Below are positions 14,419 through 14,976 of a stretch of DNA of 14,976 nucleotides, in pieces. Every line of letters begins with the position of its first letter. Position 1 is the first letter of the stretch. This DNA is from an uncultured Treponema sp. Lineage in GTDB: Bacteria; Spirochaetota; Spirochaetia; Treponematales; Treponemataceae. Made by a program: the position numbers and the translations under genes. Under the pieces are notes generated by a model. It did not search any database. It saw nothing but the letters and a program-made list of their open reading frames with translations, and was not told the origin of the DNA. The DNA is taken from assembly GCA_937923945.1 (NCBI GenBank), contig CALDWC010000109.1, forward strand, positions 1 through 14,976, written 5' to 3'.

Positions 14419-14841
14419 TTAATTGCCGCCTTCACCTTCAGTTCCCGCAGGATTGGTCGTCGACTCACCGGAAGGTTCTGTCGTTGTTTCCGACGGTTCG
14501 GTTATTGTTTCCGTTGTGCCGGTATCCTCTTTATTATTTTCAGTATTCCACCATTCGGTCGACTGCTGCTGTTGCTGCTGTTTTACTTCATCTTCAAAAC
14601 CGGTGTTGCGGGAACGAGTCAACAAAGCAAGTACAAACACTAAAAGAAAAAAAATGCCGACGGCACCTCGTGTCAGTTTTGACAATGCACTCGCTGAACG
14701 GGCACCAAATGCGGACGTTGAACTTCCGCCTAAAAGTCCACCCATTCCGTCACCTTCTTCATTTTGTAAAAGCACGAGGAGAACTATAATAATACAAACA
14801 ATAACACAAAGTACCAAAATAATGGTCGAAAGGACACCCAT
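14419..14841 (-). CDS. secG: Preprotein translocase subunit SecG with a long low-complexity tail
   Basis: A 140-aa inner-membrane subunit that assists SecYEG protein export. Two helices (about 3-25 and 56-75) flank the conserved loop LLQNEEGDGMGGLLGGSS (24-41) and SAFG (43-46). The start is ATG 14839-14841 with TGGAG (14847-14851) 5 nt upstream; an upstream TTG is rejected. SecG is usually 75-110 aa. This one carries about 65 extra residues after helix 2, including six consecutive Gln encoded by a CAG/CAA run and a Thr/Glu/Ser/Gly-rich end. By the known topology of SecG the tail should lie outside the inner membrane. It is the first gene of the secG-ruvB unit. Confidence 0.92.
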   Translation of the reverse strand: MGVLSTIILVLCVIVCIIIVLLVLLQNEEGDGMGGLLGGSSTSAFGARSASALSKLTRGAVGIFFLLVFVLALLTRSRNTGFEDEVKQQQQQQSTEWWNTENNKEDTGTTETITEPSETTTEPSGESTTNPAGTEGEGGN

Positions 14842-14880
14842 AATCACTCCAAAATATCGCAAAATACGACTTAGAATGCA

Positions 14881-14908
14881 ATTATACTGAAAGATATAAT
14901 TTTGTCAA
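14881..14908 (-). promoter_or_regulatory. Consensus promoter of secG-ruvB
   Basis: On the minus strand a perfect TTGACA (14903-14908) and a perfect TATAAT (14881-14886) are 16 nt apart, giving a leader of about 33 nt before the secG ATG. This is among the strongest promoters in the window. Confidence 0.85.
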
Positions 14909-14926
14909 TACCTAATTTCAGTTTAA

Positions 14927-14976
14927 GGAGGCACTGATTAATTCAATCGAGAATTAATCAGTGCCCACCTTTAAAA
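14927..14976 (+). repeat. Dispersed multi-hairpin repeat, copy C (cut by the window end)
   Basis: These 50 bases match 328-377 with one change (C14932 for T333), in the same orientation. Hairpin 1 here has 15-bp arms (14930-14944, 14951-14965) with loop AATCGA. The change restores pairing that copy B lacks, so the fold appears conserved. Hairpins 2 and 3 would lie beyond the window. Confidence 0.85.

Overview
The window looks like chromosomal DNA of a spirochaete, most likely a Treponema of the oral type. This is an inference from the overall style of the proteins, the moderate base composition with very A/T-rich gaps, and the gene content. No sequence search was possible. Genes are dense, and most lie on the minus strand. 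Near-consensus sigma-70 promoters can be read in front of several of them.

Layout. 1-541: a non-coding block built from two copies of a multi-hairpin repeat, with a 21-bp tandem repeat between them. 542-3082 (-): a Cu(+) P-type ATPase with a second CopZ-like metal-binding domain fused to its C-terminus. 3143-5983 (-): a large membrane-anchored extracytoplasmic protein of unknown function with an FG-GAP-like C-terminal part. 6139-7119 (-): an exported protein of unknown function. 7242-7315 (+): tRNA-Val(UAC), whose 3' end overlaps, on the opposite strand, the end of a dihydrofolate reductase gene (7306-7797, -). 7862-9502 (-): a two-sensor cyclic-nucleotide-binding protein with a TPR-like middle and a C-terminal winged-helix-like segment. 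9694-10449 (-): RlpA with a SPOR domain, followed by a clear intrinsic terminator. 10450-10879: a 430-bp divergent gap with inverted repeats, a decayed reverse copy of the dispersed repeat and the htpG promoter. 10880-13319 (+): htpG and a small nitroreductase, ending in a strong terminator. 13391-14841 (-): secG-ruvB from one consensus promoter. 14927-14976: another repeat copy that runs off the window.

How the genes relate. The window is mostly housekeeping: copper export, one-carbon metabolism, envelope and septum maintenance, chaperoning, Holliday-junction branch migration and Sec export. Likely transcription units are (a) copA alone, (b) the 946-aa gene alone, (c) the 326-aa gene alone, (d) the cNMP protein with folA, (e) rlpA alone, (f) htpG with the nitroreductase and (g) secG with ruvB. 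I see no defence island, prophage, transposase or CRISPR array.

The least ordinary signals are the dispersed multi-hairpin repeat (at least four sites, both orientations); the copA/copZ fusion, which keeps an in-frame Shine-Dalgarno and ATG in front of the CopZ part; an apparently leaderless copA transcript; a near-perfect palindrome inside the htpG promoter; and the convergent tRNA/folA overlap.
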